Shown: one piece after another, positions 1-8,631 of the stretch
Layout: every line of letters begins with the position of its first letter
Numbering within the stretch: the first letter of the stretch is position 1
NCBI RefSeq assembly: GCF_001637225.1
Contig: NZ_LVJI01000014.1
Location: 124,001 to 188,000 of the forward strand
Length of the DNA: 64,000 nt
Source: Paenibacillus antarcticus
GTDB taxonomy: Bacteria > Bacillota > Bacilli > Paenibacillales > Paenibacillaceae
Direction of reading: 5' to 3'
Program-made: the position numbers and the translations under genes
The notes under the pieces: generated by a model
Seen by the model: the letters and a program-made list of their open reading frames with translations, nothing else
Told to the model about the DNA's origin: nothing
Database searches by the model: none

Positions 1-163
1 TTTGTGAATATTAATGAAGTTTAACACCGTCTTCAGAAGGCGGCAAAGCTCATAACTCATCATAAACAGGCGCGATACGCAACCATCGGTCAATTAATGG
101 AAACAATCAGGAATTGTTTATGTATTGTTGCGAATTCCTCCATATCTCTAGGGTACTCAACTC

Positions 164-190
164 AAAAAAAAGAAAACGCTATCACAGCGC
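164..190 (-). terminator. Rho-independent terminator after the dynamin gene
   Basis: On the minus strand a short hairpin (AGCGCT / AGCGTT, GTGAT loop) is followed by a U-rich run of about 12 bases. It lies 30 bases past the dynamin stop codon. The stem is only about 6 bp with one G-U pair. Bases 1-163 hold no convincing gene. Confidence 0.6.
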
Positions 191-220
191 TCCCTTTACC
201 TAAAATATTTAATTTGAAAT

Positions 221-3200
221 TTAGTTAGATATCCCTTCATATGACTTCAGAAGATCCGCTAATTCAAGCCAAGTGACGGATTGCTCCGTTAATTGTAATG
301 TACTTTCTAGCGCACCTTGATTTTCTAACAATTGTTCTTCTAGCCATTTAGCTTGACGTACTAAAGCTTCACTAAATTCATGAATATAGAAATCATAAAG
401 TAATGGCTCCTGTACAGTTGCTGCATCCGTAATATTCTCTCTGAGTGTCGGTTCAACGCTTTCCTTCAACTTCTCGCGTCCCTTACCTTCAAAAAACGAC
501 TTAGGGGATTTGAAAGTAGACCAGAATCCATTCCATTCCACTGTCTTGTTAAATTTACTTCCTTGTAGATCAGGAACATGCCAAGACTGCTCTTCTTTTA
601 CAGGTGTTAGCAATATTCCTTCATCTACCGCATTGACGTGATCTGTCAATTTCTGTGATGCTTCTTGAAGAATCCATTTCGCCTTTAACTCAAGTCGTAA
701 TGTAGTCGCCCATAGTTCTTGATCAAGCTCTTTCAACAGAGATTGTTCTAGCTCACGTCCACAATCGCTAAAGATCTCTTTCAATGATCCTGTACCATCA
801 CGAAGTAATGAAGGATGAAAGGCTTCATTAAAAAATGCACCCAAATTATACTCGATCCGCTTTCGCACATGGAACAGTAATTCTTTCGTTTCCTGTTCAA
901 TTACTCTATCTTGTTCTGATAGTAGCGTGAATTGGCTCAGCATTTCCTTCGCCTTAGCAAAAGTCTTCTGCAACTCAACCCGACGTAGGCCTCGAGTAGC
1001 TTCATCTTGCCTTGATATGCGATCCCATTCTTCTGCACGTTTACGTGCAGTCGTAATCTCTTGTCTCGCAGCTTGAATAGATAATCCAGGGAGTTCTTTG
1101 CCTGCGAAATCATTCAGTGATTCTTCAAATGATATAAATCCAGAAGATAACAACAATGACTCTTGGTTTGTCGTCTTGCCTTCTAATGCTTTCATACTGG
1201 ATAAGGCATAAATATGAGGTGAAGCAATGCCGCTACTGCGCAAGTTCGATTTCACATGACTAACCACTTGCTCTAGCTCCTCATTGGATCCTGCTAAATC
1301 CGCCGCATTGATGATAAAGAACATTTTATCCAGTGCAAAGCTATCTTTCACTCTTCCTAATTGGGAGAGGAATTGTCGATCTCCTTTAGAAAAAGCATGA
1401 TTATAATAGGTGACGAATACAAGTGCATCTGCATGTTTCATGTATTGAAAAGTTACACCCGTATGACGTGCATGTAAGGAATCGGCTCCGGGTGTATCCA
1501 CAAGAATAATGCCCTGTTCCGTTAGATCACAACTGTAGAACAAATCTATACGTTCAACAAAACAAGATTTCGTCTCGTCAGCTACAAATGAGCGATACTG
1601 TGTAAGGTCTACCGTTTGCATCGTGCCTAGGATCCCTTCTGCTTCCCTCCAACCGGCACTAGCAGCTTTCAAGAATCCATAATGAGGTAAACCGGCTGGA
1701 TGTATCCCATCTGATGTTAATTCGTGTACAGCATCACTCCAGTGGTTCAGATCCGGTTCACCTAAATGGAGGATCGAGAATGATATTCTCAGATCTTCCA
1801 TCAGCGTCTCACGGGACTTCATGACCACCTGTGCTGTTCCATGCTTAAAGTCATCATGAGGTGCAAGAATGCGATTAATAGCCGCCGTGGTAGGATGCGG
1901 CGATACCGGTAGCACTTCTTCGCCAAGCAAAGCGTTAGCGAAGGAAGATTTCCCGGCGCTGAAAGCTCCAAACAGCGCCAGTGTGAACGTGCCACCCTCA
2001 AGCGCAGCGGCACGTTCACGAATTCCCCGCGCGGCAGATGCCATCGCGGGATACAGCTCTAGCAGCGCTGCTGCGCCGTGCAGCTGCGCAGCAGCACTTG
2101 CTAGCCGCTGGCGGCGGCCTGTGGCCGCACCGCCGTGCCTTGCCCCGCTGTAGCACGGCGGGGCAAGAGCTTTCGCGGGTGCAGCGCGAAGCGCACCCGC
2201 TTCGGCCGCTACCGCAGGAGCGGGCGGCCGTAAGGGCCTCACCGCCGGCAGGAGGCCGGGGGTGAGGCTTACGCGCGGCGGCAGCAGCTCAGCTATCGCT
2301 TGCGCACGCGCAGCTTCCTCACGCTTGAGCGCAGCGTAGCGGGAGCCTTGCGCCGACTGTTGCTCCAAGTCGGCCATCGCAAGGCTTAAGCGCTGCAGCT
2401 CGCGCGCAGCCCTCTCTTCTAGCAGCACTAGAAGTTGCTCAGTGAACTCCGTTACGCTACGGCGATACTGGACTTTAATCTGTTCAGCAATACTACGACA
2501 GTAGTTCAAGACATACTCTCCTGATAGAATAGCATCGGTCTGAAGTGTCTTATAAATAATATCTTCATCCATCACTGGGATGAAGATATCCATCTTTCTC
2601 TGCCATTCCTCACTCCACAGATGATGCTTATCAGCCCAAGTAGCTACTAACTGTCTAACATGCCATTCAACTTGCGATGAAACCTGCTCCTGAAGCTTTT
2701 GGAGGAATACAGCTTTTCTTTGCTCTTGTTCAACACGTGTCTTATTCCCAGCCAACCATAGACCCTTCTTAAACCCTGGCTTACGACTTTCTACGAAATC
2801 ATGAGCTAAATCTCGCATTTCTGCAGGCATAAGATTAGCATTATCCAAGATCGCGTTGATATCCAGACGTAACGTAGCCCTTTCTTGTTGTGTAAGTCCA
2901 CGTACTTGATCCTGTTCTCCTACCAAAGACAATCTTTCATCTTCCATCTGAGTCAATTGTTCTATACCGCCCAGTTCTTCTAAAAGACGTTCCTTCTCTT
3001 CGGCCAAAGAAGCTGCATATTGAAGTACATGATCATCTGCCACATGATTTGCCGAACAAGAAATACTGTACTGTACTAACTCCTCCTTCTTACCTATTAA
3101 TCCCATGATTAATCCCTTAAGACTATCATACTGATTATAAGGATGATCCGCTTCTTTCAAAGAACTAAATATGAGCCCTTCGTAATGCACTTGCCAACGG

Positions 3201-3871
3201 TCAAACGCTGAGACGACTTCATCCCGGTAAGACTGAAAAGATAGTTCTTGTTCGCGATGTTTATCAATTTGGTTCACAATGAGATACAATGGTTTGCCCC
3301 AATCCGATAGACTCTTCGCAAAAACCAAGTTATTCTCCGACTGAACATGGTTGTAATCCATCACATACAGAACCACATCTGCTAAGTGAAGCGCCGAGTG
3401 CGTAGCTTTCTTATGCCCATCATCTGTAGAGTCAACGCCTGGGGTATCCATCAACACACCCGAGGAGCCTAGGAACGGGATCTCCTCCCACACTTCTACC
3501 GAGGAATATGTACCCCCGTTCGTGCAATATTCATTTAGTTCGTCTGTTGTTACCTCCATAGGTGCTTGCGCATCATCTTGTGAATAAATCACAGCCCGGG
3601 CTGATCCATTACGAATCGTGACCACATTCGCGCTTGTCGGAACGGGACCCGAAGGTAATACTTTCATACCGCATAATGAATTGATTAGACTCGACTTCCC
3701 CGCAGAGAAATGACCACACCACGCGATCGTTAATTCACCAGATTGTTCTTTATGTAATAAATCATCAATTGTTTCTGTTGCTTTTGTATCTTCCCAAGAT
3801 GACAGTTGGCTCATAAGAGCTTCCAAATACAATACTTCATTCTTTTTCTTGCTATCTGTCGCTACCATCAT
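221..3871 (-). CDS. dynA: Double-headed bacterial dynamin-like GTPase (DynA type)
   Basis: A 1216-residue protein with two dynamin modules in one chain, the architecture and size of Bacillus DynA (YpbR), a membrane-tethering and membrane-stress protein. The first GTPase has a P-loop, GHFSAGKSS (about 53-61), DTPGVDS (about 142) and an NQID-type base-recognition motif. The second has FGAFSAGKSS (about 634-643) and DTPGADS (about 790). Long helical, charged segments follow each GTPase. The linker just before the second GTPase (about 530-630) is rich in Ala, Pro, Arg and Gly and is encoded by strikingly GC-rich DNA, unlike the rest of the gene. Start: two adjacent ATG codons (3871, 3868) follow a GGGAG-type ribosome site; either may be used. 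It is transcribed alone and ends at a terminator. Confidence 0.88.
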   Translation of the reverse strand: MMVATDSKKKNEVLYLEALMSQLSSWEDTKATETIDDLLHKEQSGELTIAWCGHFSAGKSSLINSLCGMKVLPSGPVPTSANVVTIRNGSARAVIYSQDDAQAPMEVTTDELNEYCTNGGTYSSVEVWEEIPFLGSSGVLMDTPGVDSTDDGHKKATHSALHLADVVLYVMDYNHVQSENNLVFAKSLSDWGKPLYLIVNQIDKHREQELSFQSYRDEVVSAFDRWQVHYEGLIFSSLKEADHPYNQYDSLKGLIMGLIGKKEELVQYSISCSANHVADDHVLQYAASLAEEKERLLEELGGIEQLTQMEDERLSLVGEQDQVRGLTQQERATLRLDINAILDNANLMPAEMRDLAHDFVESRKPGFKKGLWLAGNKTRVEQEQRKAVFLQKLQEQVSSQVEWHVRQLVATWADKHHLWSEEWQRKMDIFIPVMDEDIIYKTLQTDAILSGEYVLNYCRSIAEQIKVQYRRSVTEFTEQLLVLLEERAARELQRLSLAMADLEQQSAQGSRYAALKREEAARAQAIAELLPPRVSLTPGLLPAVRPLRPPAPAVAAEAGALRAAPAKALAPPCYSGARHGGAATGRRQRLASAAAQLHGAAALLELYPAMASAARGIRERAAALEGGTFTLALFGAFSAGKSSFANALLGEEVLPVSPHPTTAAINRILAPHDDFKHGTAQVVMKSRETLMEDLRISFSILHLGEPDLNHWSDAVHELTSDGIHPAGLPHYGFLKAASAGWREAEGILGTMQTVDLTQYRSFVADETKSCFVERIDLFYSCDLTEQGIILVDTPGADSLHARHTGVTFQYMKHADALVFVTYYNHAFSKGDRQFLSQLGRVKDSFALDKMFFIINAADLAGSNEELEQVVSHVKSNLRSSGIASPHIYALSSMKALEGKTTNQESLLLSSGFISFEESLNDFAGKELPGLSIQAARQEITTARKRAEEWDRISRQDEATRGLRRVELQKTFAKAKEMLSQFTLLSEQDRVIEQETKELLFHVRKRIEYNLGAFFNEAFHPSLLRDGTGSLKEIFSDCGRELEQSLLKELDQELWATTLRLELKAKWILQEASQKLTDHVNAVDEGILLTPVKEEQSWHVPDLQGSKFNKTVEWNGFWSTFKSPKSFFEGKGREKLKESVEPTLRENITDAATVQEPLLYDFYIHEFSEALVRQAKWLEEQLLENQGALESTLQLTEQSVTWLELADLLKSYEGISN
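2139..2272. repeat. GC-rich hairpin island inside the dynamin gene
   Basis: Three inverted repeats lie in a row inside the coding sequence: 10-bp perfect arms at 2139-2148 / 2158-2167 (CTTGCCCCGC and its complement), 8-bp perfect arms at 2175-2182 / 2193-2200 (GCGGGTGC), and a 12-bp pair with a 2-base bulge at 2230-2243 / 2261-2272. The surrounding roughly 1960-2420 is far richer in GC than the flanks. The reading frame stays open throughout. Confidence 0.75.
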
Positions 3872-3965
3872 GGATCTACTCTCTCCCTTGTGATCTATCT
3901 CATTGAAATAACTTTATTTATTTTAACATCTCCATGGTTTTAGTGAAATCCCTTTATCTTTGCAA

Positions 3966-4001
3966 AAAAAATAAAACCGAAGAATATCCTTCGATTTTAT
4001 T
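3966..4001 (-). terminator. Terminator downstream of the small gene after nth
   Basis: Hairpin AAAATCGAAGG / CTTCGGTTTT on the minus strand followed by a U-rich tract (the A-run at 3964-3971 on the plus strand). It closes the nth transcript before the dynamin gene. Confidence 0.7.
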
Positions 4002-4031
4002 AGACAAAGACAACACCAATGTTTCAAGACC

Positions 4032-4304
4032 CTACGCTAATACAGACTCATGGTCAGGCATCAATATTTCAAACACAGAACCATGTTGAAGTATTGTAAC
4101 ACCACGTGATTTATCTTTCATAACCACAACTTCTGGTTTCTGTGACATACGCTCCAAATAAAACTCAGGTACTTCGCCAGAATGGCTGACTGTAATGCCA
4201 TCCACTTCTTTTTCTTCATGCTCTTCAAAAACGGTTTCCACAACATTCTCAAAAATATCGGAGAACGCTTCAAAATTATTCGTGTATACTGATATGCACT
4301 TCAT
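4032..4304 (-). CDS. Small acidic protein of unknown function, coupled to nth
   Basis: About 90 residues from ATG at 4304; I do not recognise a characterised family. The frame is also open from an ATG at 4334 that overlaps the nth stop codon, giving 100 residues. I prefer 4304 because the protein then begins MKCISVYTNN, a plausible beta-strand start, whereas the ten extra residues look non-conserved; a GGGATGGGATG stretch upstream is only a modest ribosome site. The protein is acidic (an EEHEEKE segment), with no signal peptide or membrane helix. It is the last gene of the nth transcript and is followed by a terminator. Confidence 0.6.
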   Translation of the reverse strand: MKCISVYTNNFEAFSDIFENVVETVFEEHEEKEVDGITVSHSGEVPEFYLERMSQKPEVVVMKDKSRGVTILQHGSVFEILMPDHESVLA

Positions 4305-4330
4305 CTGACATCCCATCCCATCTCTAATGT

Positions 4331-5008
4331 TCATAATCCTATATTATCTTTATCTTTCCTGATTTGGGTCATCTTCATACGTTTTTTGCCTTCACGACAT
4401 ACATCAAGAAGCGGACAAATTGGGCACTGTGGATTCTGAGCCTTACAATGATAGCGGCCAAAAAAAATAAATCGATGATGAGTATCCGTCCATTCGTCTC
4501 GCGGAACTTGTTTCATCAGCTTTTTTTCCACTTCAAGTACGGAATCATCCCATCCTGCCAATCCTAGACGTTTGGAGACCCGTTCCACATGTGTGTCAAC
4601 CGCAATGGCAGGTACGCCAAAAGCATTAGACACGACCACATTTGCTGTCTTACGTCCCACGCCTGGTAGTAAAACCAATTGTTCATGTGTTTTAGGAACA
4701 TCACCATCAAATTGTTCTATCACCATTTTGCATAAATTATGAATATGCTTGGCCTTATTTCGATAAAGTCCAATTCGACGAATATCCTGCTCCAACTCTT
4801 CAAGTGGAACCTCGATATAATCTTGAGGTGATGTGTACTTTTGAAACAAATCTTTAGTGACCTTATTTACCATCTCATCTGTACATTGAGCAGAGAGAAG
4901 TACCGCAATCGTCAATTCAAAGGCGTTACTATGGACAAGCTCACAATGCGCCTCAGGAAACATAACACGCATTGTATCCAGAATATGGCGTACCGTTACA
5001 GACTTCAT
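4331..5008 (-). CDS. nth: Endonuclease III (DNA glycosylase / AP lyase)
   Basis: Base-excision repair enzyme that removes oxidised pyrimidines and cleaves abasic sites. The helix-hairpin-helix LPGVGRKTA carries the catalytic lysine, and the VDTHV motif supplies the catalytic aspartate. A C-X6-C-X2-C-X5-C 4Fe-4S loop sits near the C terminus. The start is ATG at 5008, about 8 bases after AGGAGG (225 residues, normal for the family); a longer frame from a TTG at 5026 would put the ribosome site inside the gene. The ribosome site lies right after the U-tract of the terminator of the preceding SLH gene, so expression probably depends on read-through or a local promoter. Confidence 0.94.
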   Translation of the reverse strand: MKSVTVRHILDTMRVMFPEAHCELVHSNAFELTIAVLLSAQCTDEMVNKVTKDLFQKYTSPQDYIEVPLEELEQDIRRIGLYRNKAKHIHNLCKMVIEQFDGDVPKTHEQLVLLPGVGRKTANVVVSNAFGVPAIAVDTHVERVSKRLGLAGWDDSVLEVEKKLMKQVPRDEWTDTHHRFIFFGRYHCKAQNPQCPICPLLDVCREGKKRMKMTQIRKDKDNIGL

Positions 5009-5024
5009 GATGAATTCCTCCTGC

Positions 5025-5068
5025 AAAAAAAACGTCTTGATACAGGAACTACCTCCCGTATCAAGACG
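5025..5068 (-). terminator. Strong terminator after the SLH protein gene
   Basis: Perfect 11-bp inverted repeat CGTCTTGATAC (5033-5043 / 5058-5068), followed on the minus strand by eight U residues. It lies 30 bases past the SLH gene stop and directly in front of the nth ribosome site. Confidence 0.88.
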
Positions 5069-5097
5069 GTGTATTTCATGACTATTCCCAAAACAGA

Positions 5098-7827
5098 TTA
5101 CGGTTTGCGTACTTCCACAATCACATCATTGTTTAAATACAGTACAATATTATCATTTTCTTTAAGAGATTGCACGAGTAATGTCGTGTCACCTTGGTGA
5201 ATATATGCATTTGGTGCCAATACATAACGATTATTCTCTGTTGTATATTGTCGTTTTACAAAAAATTCTCTTGTAGAACTTTCATACTTCCAGAAATCAC
5301 GGGTCACTAAATTTAGAACTTTAATGATCGTCGTTCCATCCACATCTTTACGAATTTCAACACGATCAGTAGCAACTAGACTACTTAAATTTGTGTTGAC
5401 GCTTCCCGCACGTAGAATTTTAAGAGAACCGTTAATTTTAAAGACTTCTGTGCTACCATTATAATCTTTAACGGTGACACTCGAAGTTGCCGTATCTACA
5501 GTAAGTACTTGACCTACCAGTAGTTTGATGTTTTGGACGGTTGTTGCTGTGTTACCACTTAGCGTAATATTCAAAACCTGACCCATTTGTAAATCAGAAA
5601 TTTTCAAGGATTGTCCGCTATCGCCAATAATAACTGCTTTGTCTAAATAAAGTTGATTCGTGCTTCCTTCTGACTTCACAATAATTCGATTGGCTGCCGT
5701 ATCAACAGATACAAGCTCAAATTGGATAACCGATTTCATTAGGATGCTTTGTACAGTATCTTGATTATTCGATAATACTAGTGCTACGGAACTTCCGACT
5801 TTTACATCTGAGATACTAGCATTACCCTTACCATACATCTCAATTGTAGGATTCAAATAAGGCACAGTAATACTTTGATCACCAGACCCTTGAAGCGTTA
5901 TCTTACGAGCAACGGTATCTATTGCAGTAATCGTTCCATCATATTTATAAACAACTTCTAATGATAAAGCTCGATTTCCGATATAACTAACATTAATTCT
6001 CCGGTTACTTGTTAACAGTGCTTCCATACCCGTTAATGTTGGTGTACTCGAATTATAGATTAACTTCGTCTTGTCGTCTAAAGTAAATACAAATGGCTTC
6101 TTATTGGCATCAAGAACGGTCAACAACTTTGTCTTTGCATCATACGATACAACCGTAGCAGATGGTTTTTGTTCCATTTGTCTATTTAGTACAACAATCT
6201 TCGTAACTAATTCATTTGCGTCCAACGTCAACTCTACTTGATCACCAGCCGATTTATCCCCTATTAGGTCAGACAATAGTGGTTTATCGATCCCTTTGAT
6301 GACGATCTCAGGTTTATCGGATAGAAGTTTCACTTCCAATGAACCGCCATCTCTCTTATAGGTAAGCGTGGTACCATTTGTTCCGACTTCATATATCGAA
6401 CCACGAAGTGTCCGTTCAACAGCCTGAGTAACTTCAATAGACTGAATGATATTATTCTGAATTGTATATTTAATGGCAGAGCCATTTCTCAATTCTGCAG
6501 GGTTCATAATTTCGTTCTGATAACGAATGATCAACCCATCATCCCATTTGTAGCTTTCCGTCGTACCCAGTGCATTCTTAATAGTAACCGTCTTGGTATT
6601 CGTCTCTACGGTTTCTAATGTTCCTGTACCATTCTTATTCACAACACCTGTCTTCACTTGAACCATCACTAGACTCTTATTGGCAGTGAAATTCTCACGT
6701 TTAATAACAATCTGGCTACCCGCAGTTAAATCTTTCGGCTCAATCTTATTTCCATTTATATCTTGGAAAAGCGTGTTGTTATCATAAGTATATGAAGCAA
6801 ATGCTGTATTATTAGAAACCCCTATTGAATTCCCCGGGAACAAACGTTCAAAGGTTGTCTCAATATTCTCTAATTGTTCTTTTGGATCCGTTACCTCTAC
6901 GTAAACGGCCTTACCACTATTCTCAATAACCATAACCTTAGCGTATAATTTCACATCGGTTAAAGGAATCTTCGTTTCGGAATCACTAGTATAATATGAA
7001 GTTGTATTATTTAATGAATAACTACGTACACTACCGTTAACAAACAAACTAATAGATTTGTCACTTACTGCTGTAACAATACCTTCATTAGCATTTGCAT
7101 ATTGCGTATCCATTAAAGCTTCTCCACGACTAAAGAACGTCGCTAGTTGTCCACGTGTCACAGATCCTAGCGGATCAAATCGGTTACCGTCTACACCTTT
7201 AGTTAATCCCATCTCGATCGCAGCATTAACAAATCCGAGCTTAGAAGCAGAGATTTTACTGTTATCCGCGAATGTTGTAGCTTTATTCGCAGAAGAGGCT
7301 GCATCAGCTTCCTTGCCAATAGCACGAACTAACAATTCAGCAATCCATTCCCGATTGGCTTTCTTCTCGCCCCATGCTGTTTTCGATTTAGCATCATCTG
7401 TAACGAGTTTTGTATCCAACAATTTCTTCTGGAAGGCTAAAGTCACATAAGGTTTAAAATAGTTGCCCACCGTAAAATTAGTAGGCCAAGTAACCACCGG
7501 ACCTGAGTTCATTTGGTCCTGGATATTCATGAAACGAATAGCCATTGTTATCGCTTCCTGTTGTGTTACACCATCATTAGGTCTAAACAAACCTTTATCA
7601 CCCAAGAGAATGCCTTGAGCAGCTAATTTATAGATGTGTTTTTCTGCAAAGAATCCACTCTTCACATCACTGAATACGCTACTTGTCGTCACCACTTGGT
7701 TAGTGACAGTAGACGTCGTCTCAGCAGCAAATGCTGCGGTTCCTGAGCTTAAGGCCACCATACTTACAAGTAGGGCTGATACTACTTTTTTGGAATTAAT
7801 AGAATGATGACTACGTTTGGACTGCAT
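5098..7827 (-). CDS. Secreted S-layer-homology (SLH) domain protein
   Basis: A 909-residue exported protein. A signal peptide with a basic start and the hydrophobic stretch VVSALLVSMVALSS ends at an AFAAE-type cleavage site. SLH-type segments follow within about residues 50-240 (FSDVKSGFFAEKHIYKLA, GVTQQEAITMAIRF and FDPLGSVTRGQLATFF are the recognisable cores), which normally bind secondary cell-wall polymer. The remaining roughly 650 residues are beta-rich and repetitive (many DxxxKxITV and VxVKD strands), without a catalytic motif I recognise. It could be an S-layer protein or a wall-anchored structural protein. It lacks a cohesin-like domain, so it is not an obvious anchor for the dockerin enzymes later in the window. 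Start ATG follows GAGAGGGG. It follows a GerMN lipoprotein gene by 86 bases. Confidence 0.85.
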   Translation of the reverse strand: MQSKRSHHSINSKKVVSALLVSMVALSSGTAAFAAETTSTVTNQVVTTSSVFSDVKSGFFAEKHIYKLAAQGILLGDKGLFRPNDGVTQQEAITMAIRFMNIQDQMNSGPVVTWPTNFTVGNYFKPYVTLAFQKKLLDTKLVTDDAKSKTAWGEKKANREWIAELLVRAIGKEADAASSANKATTFADNSKISASKLGFVNAAIEMGLTKGVDGNRFDPLGSVTRGQLATFFSRGEALMDTQYANANEGIVTAVSDKSISLFVNGSVRSYSLNNTTSYYTSDSETKIPLTDVKLYAKVMVIENSGKAVYVEVTDPKEQLENIETTFERLFPGNSIGVSNNTAFASYTYDNNTLFQDINGNKIEPKDLTAGSQIVIKRENFTANKSLVMVQVKTGVVNKNGTGTLETVETNTKTVTIKNALGTTESYKWDDGLIIRYQNEIMNPAELRNGSAIKYTIQNNIIQSIEVTQAVERTLRGSIYEVGTNGTTLTYKRDGGSLEVKLLSDKPEIVIKGIDKPLLSDLIGDKSAGDQVELTLDANELVTKIVVLNRQMEQKPSATVVSYDAKTKLLTVLDANKKPFVFTLDDKTKLIYNSSTPTLTGMEALLTSNRRINVSYIGNRALSLEVVYKYDGTITAIDTVARKITLQGSGDQSITVPYLNPTIEMYGKGNASISDVKVGSSVALVLSNNQDTVQSILMKSVIQFELVSVDTAANRIIVKSEGSTNQLYLDKAVIIGDSGQSLKISDLQMGQVLNITLSGNTATTVQNIKLLVGQVLTVDTATSSVTVKDYNGSTEVFKINGSLKILRAGSVNTNLSSLVATDRVEIRKDVDGTTIIKVLNLVTRDFWKYESSTREFFVKRQYTTENNRYVLAPNAYIHQGDTTLLVQSLKENDNIVLYLNNDVIVEVRKP

Positions 7828-7913
7828 TTGGTTACCCCTCTCTACTTAGCACAAATCATAAATCCTTGATATAAACAGTTTATTCGACATAAAAGCGCTA
7901 TTTCCTGCTTTTC

Positions 7914-8531
7914 TTATTTCTTCGTCATTGGGTGCTCTAAATCGGCGTGTCCCATCAGACTTTCAACTTGTTGGCCATCTACGAGAAGTTCAATAGACTT
8001 TACTTCATCGAATTGAAACAACGTGTTTTGAAGAGATTCTAGTGCGAACATTTCCCCACCCGAACCAAGACGCGCTTCGTCTGGAAGGTGAATATCCATC
8101 GTAATGGCACCATCCTTCATATCAAGTGATTTCAACTCTACTTTTCCCCATAAAGGAATGAGTTCATCATTGTTGCTACTTTGAAGAGCTTTGAATGCTG
8201 CCTTATACTTTTGTAAATCATCTTCAAATGTAATTTCTAGTTTAGATTGTTTCAATTCCATCTCTTGTGGATCCGTATAATAGACAGAGATTGTTTCTTT
8301 CTTGGATGATACTTGTTCCACTTTACCCTTGTCTTTATCAACGTCTTCAGCACCTTCGGCACCTTTATCGCCTGCATTTGTAGCAGGAACTTCCTTTTCA
8401 GGTACAGTAACGACCTCTGTTGGAGCTTCGTTTGTGCTGTTGCTAGCTCCAGCCTGCGGTTTATCCCCACATCCAGTTCCAATTACTACAACTAACGCAA
8501 GTAGCCCAGTACACCACCATTTTTTATTCAT
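7914..8531 (-). CDS. GerMN-domain lipoprotein (copy 1)
   Basis: A 205-residue lipoprotein: a short basic start, a hydrophobic core and an IGTGC lipobox with Cys at about 21. A low-complexity Glu/Lys/Ala/Thr linker leads to a C-terminal GerMN domain (about 90-200), a module shared with the sporulation/germination lipoprotein GerM and thought to bind cell-wall material. Recognisable cores are ISVYYTDPQ, HLPDEARLGSGGE and MGHADLEHPM. It follows an amidase gene by 100 bases, and the same pair recurs at 10277-12468. It probably acts with the amidase at the outer membrane surface; its ligand is unknown. Confidence 0.86.
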   Translation of the reverse strand: MNKKWWCTGLLALVVVIGTGCGDKPQAGASNSTNEAPTEVVTVPEKEVPATNAGDKGAEGAEDVDKDKGKVEQVSSKKETISVYYTDPQEMELKQSKLEITFEDDLQKYKAAFKALQSSNNDELIPLWGKVELKSLDMKDGAITMDIHLPDEARLGSGGEMFALESLQNTLFQFDEVKSIELLVDGQQVESLMGHADLEHPMTKK

Positions 8532-8631
8532 ATTGTTGTTCCTCCTAAAATTATTGAAGCGTGACTTCTACTTATACCCCATTAAATGTATTTCGAAAGC
8601 ACAAGCAGAAGTTTTGTAGCATTACTTCTTG

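Noticed and set aside
1960..2420. Possible frameshift or foreign insertion breaking the dynamin gene
   Set aside because: The frame is open throughout and the second GTPase P-loop follows in frame, so the gene was kept as intact despite its odd composition.
5098..7827. SLH protein as scaffoldin or cell-wall anchor for the dockerin enzymes
   Set aside because: No cohesin-like segment could be found in it, and it is 26 kb away and next to wall-amidase genes.
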